From Gemmatimonadota bacterium (GTDB lineage: Bacteria; Gemmatimonadota; Gemmatimonadetes; Longimicrobiales; Gaopeijiaceae), in the NCBI GenBank assembly GCA_029863645.1, contig JAOTVA010000022.1:1-34727 (forward strand): DNA of 34,727 bases. Reading direction: 5' to 3'. Under the pieces are notes generated by a model. That model was not told the origin of the DNA and ran no database searches. It saw nothing but the letters and a program-made list of their open reading frames with translations. Both the position numbers and the translations under genes were made by a program. Shown piece after piece: positions 33,662 through 34,727 of the stretch. Positions within the stretch are counted from its first letter, which is position 1. Each line of letters begins with the position of its first letter.

Positions 33662-34332
33662 CCGGACACTTCGCACCCACACGAGATGCAAAATCTCCAG
33701 TCGGGGTCTAGCTCCTCACCACAGTCGTTACACGGGACGACCTTGAGGTCCGTGCCGCAGAAGGGACAGAAGTTGAGGTTCTCACGGGCGGGCAACTCTG
33801 CACGGCACCACTGACACGCTGTGGGTGAAGCGCTCACGCCGTCCACGGATGCTTCTTGGAACACGTCCACTCCAGGCGGAACAATCCCTATCGGCTCCAC
33901 AGCGTCCTCCGAGGGTGCAAGATCGGCCATCGCGATGGGGTCCTTGGCGTACAGCTCAGCCACGAGGTCGGTGGGTTCGCTCACCGCTGTCGCAGCCAGG
34001 TCCACGTACGCTTGATTGAGTCGAACGTCGACCGCCGCATACTCGCGATAGAGGCCGGTGTTGGGGTTAGCCGTGTCGAGCTCCGCTCGAAGGTCGCGCA
34101 ACGCCGGCTCCGACTCCAGGAGCAAGTAGCCTCCCTCACCGGCCAGTAGCCTGAGCAGGGCATCTTCGTAGTCCCCGTTCATCTCCACGCCGATGCGATC
34201 TCTGTGGGAACCGTACGGGACCAAGTTCTGATAGATCTCGGCCACGGTGAACGGTCCGGTAAGGTACTCCGGGCGTTGCGTTTGAATTTCTTCGATCAGG
34301 GCGCGGTGGAACCGCTCCAGAATTTCGCTCAT
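33658..34332 (-). CDS. Double zinc-ribbon protein, 224 aa
   Basis: Two zinc-ribbon cysteine sets are clear at the C-terminus: C173/C176 with C189/C192 (CQWC, CPFC) and C201/C204 with C215/C218 (CNDC, CISC), plus a further C220. The N-terminal part (1-135) is helical and acidic: SEILERFHRALIEEIQTQRP, TVAEIYQNLVPYGSHRDRIG and NGDYEDALLRLLAGEGGYLL. It is linked to the ribbons by a disordered Pro/Val-rich stretch. No membrane segment or enzyme motif is seen. Zinc ribbons of this type usually mediate protein or nucleic-acid binding. The start ATG at 34332 is six bases after the preceding stop, so the edge gene, this gene and the cupredoxin-like gene form one transcript. The role is unknown. Confidence 0.8.
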   Translation of the reverse strand: MSEILERFHRALIEEIQTQRPEYLTGPFTVAEIYQNLVPYGSHRDRIGVEMNGDYEDALLRLLAGEGGYLLLESEPALRDLRAELDTANPNTGLYREYAAVDVRLNQAYVDLAATAVSEPTDLVAELYAKDPIAMADLAPSEDAVEPIGIVPPGVDVFQEASVDGVSASPTACQWCRAELPARENLNFCPFCGTDLKVVPCNDCGEELDPDWRFCISCGCEVSG

Positions 34333-34338
34333 CCCTTG

Positions 34339-34727
34339 CTATTCCTCCACTTCCAGGCGGACAAGACCCTGCTCGACGGCGGCGCGCAGGAACGTCTCGG
34401 GGTCCGTGAAGGGAATCTCGACGCCGGCCTGCTCATGCCACCGCTCGGCAAGCCGGCGCATGTACGAAGACATGGATTCATGCGAGAACCCTGCCTGATC
34501 GCGCATCTGCCGTACGATTTCGTGCCAAGTTCCGCGAATCAAATGGCCGTCGGCCAACCGGATCGTGCGCGATGCCTCGTCCTGGGATGCCAAGGACCGT
34601 TCGAAGAGCTCGAGCTGGCTCGGGTCGTACGTCGGATAGCCATCGGAGCCGCCCATCCGGGCCTCGACTTCGGCGAGCAATCGATCGATCGGGTCGTCGA
34701 GGTCCTCCAGCTCCCGTAACCGCTGTT
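34339..34727 (-). CDS. Hypothetical protein, 5' end beyond right edge
   Basis: The frame is open to the right edge, so the start is outside the window; about 128 residues are visible. Beyond the TTG at 34680 the frame continues (RLRELEDLDDPIDRLLAEVE), so a start inside the window is not needed. The visible part is soluble and acidic, with QLELFERSLASQDEASRTIR, then HLIRGTWHEIVRQMRDQAGF and SSYMRRLAERWHEQAGVEIP. It looks like an all-helical protein. I do not recognise the family. It is six bases upstream of the zinc-ribbon gene and probably in the same operon, since short gaps continue through the cupredoxin-like gene. Confidence 0.65.
   Translation of the reverse strand, partial: QRLRELEDLDDPIDRLLAEVEARMGGSDGYPTYDPSQLELFERSLASQDEASRTIRLADGHLIRGTWHEIVRQMRDQAGFSHESMSSYMRRLAERWHEQAGVEIPFTDPETFLRAAVEQGLVRLEVEE

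Overview
The window is GC-rich DNA (by eye about 64% G+C) from a bacterial chromosome. It is densely coded, with many GTG and TTG starts and strong G/C preference at third codon positions. I see no rRNA, tRNA, insertion sequence, phage gene or CRISPR array. The gene styles fit Gemmatimonadota best: a CarboxypepD_reg-type exported protein, a TolB-like/TPR membrane protein without its kinase, a stand-alone AraC-type helix-turn-helix protein, a cupredoxin-fold lipoprotein and double zinc-ribbon proteins. This placement is inference from gene style, not from a phylogenetic marker search.

Layout. Positions 1-2481 (minus): the start of a probable glycosyltransferase running off the left edge, a polytopic GT-C-like membrane protein, and an unknown protein. 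Positions 2645-5709 (plus): a malonyl-CoA-synthetase-like acyl-CoA ligase, translationally coupled to a membrane protein that carries three winged-helix-like repeats. Positions 5730-6911 (minus): a TolB-like/TPR membrane protein. Positions 7128-7520 (plus): a small lipoprotein. Positions 7553-17554 (minus) form one long co-directional run, in transcription order: AddA-like helicase-nuclease, an unknown membrane protein, nitroreductase, LtrA-like protein, an exported CarboxypepD_reg protein, and a NamZ/DUF1343 protein. Positions 17643-18473 (minus): an exported fumarylacetoacetate-hydrolase-family protein with its own ribosome-binding site and a good intrinsic terminator. Positions 18594-25143 (minus) are a replication/repair operon, recF - DUF721 - gyrB - addB-like. 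The AddA/AddB pair is therefore split by the exported protein.

Right part. ssb is divergent from recF. Positions 26042-29509 hold the least explained block. It has three related orphan genes, a small ribbon-helix-helix regulator, a fourth unknown protein, several palindromes, and two tandem tetraloop hairpins in a leader. rpsU (S21) and an AraC-type regulator follow. The last 4 kb (minus) carry a PilT-type ATPase, a MshEN protein whose ATPase domain looks dead, a ligand-less cupredoxin lipoprotein, a double zinc-ribbon protein and a partial gene at the edge.

The most notable observation is the 26-29.5 kb family. Two proteins contain the same two uncharacterised domains in opposite order, and a third contains only one of them. 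I could not match these domains to any named family.
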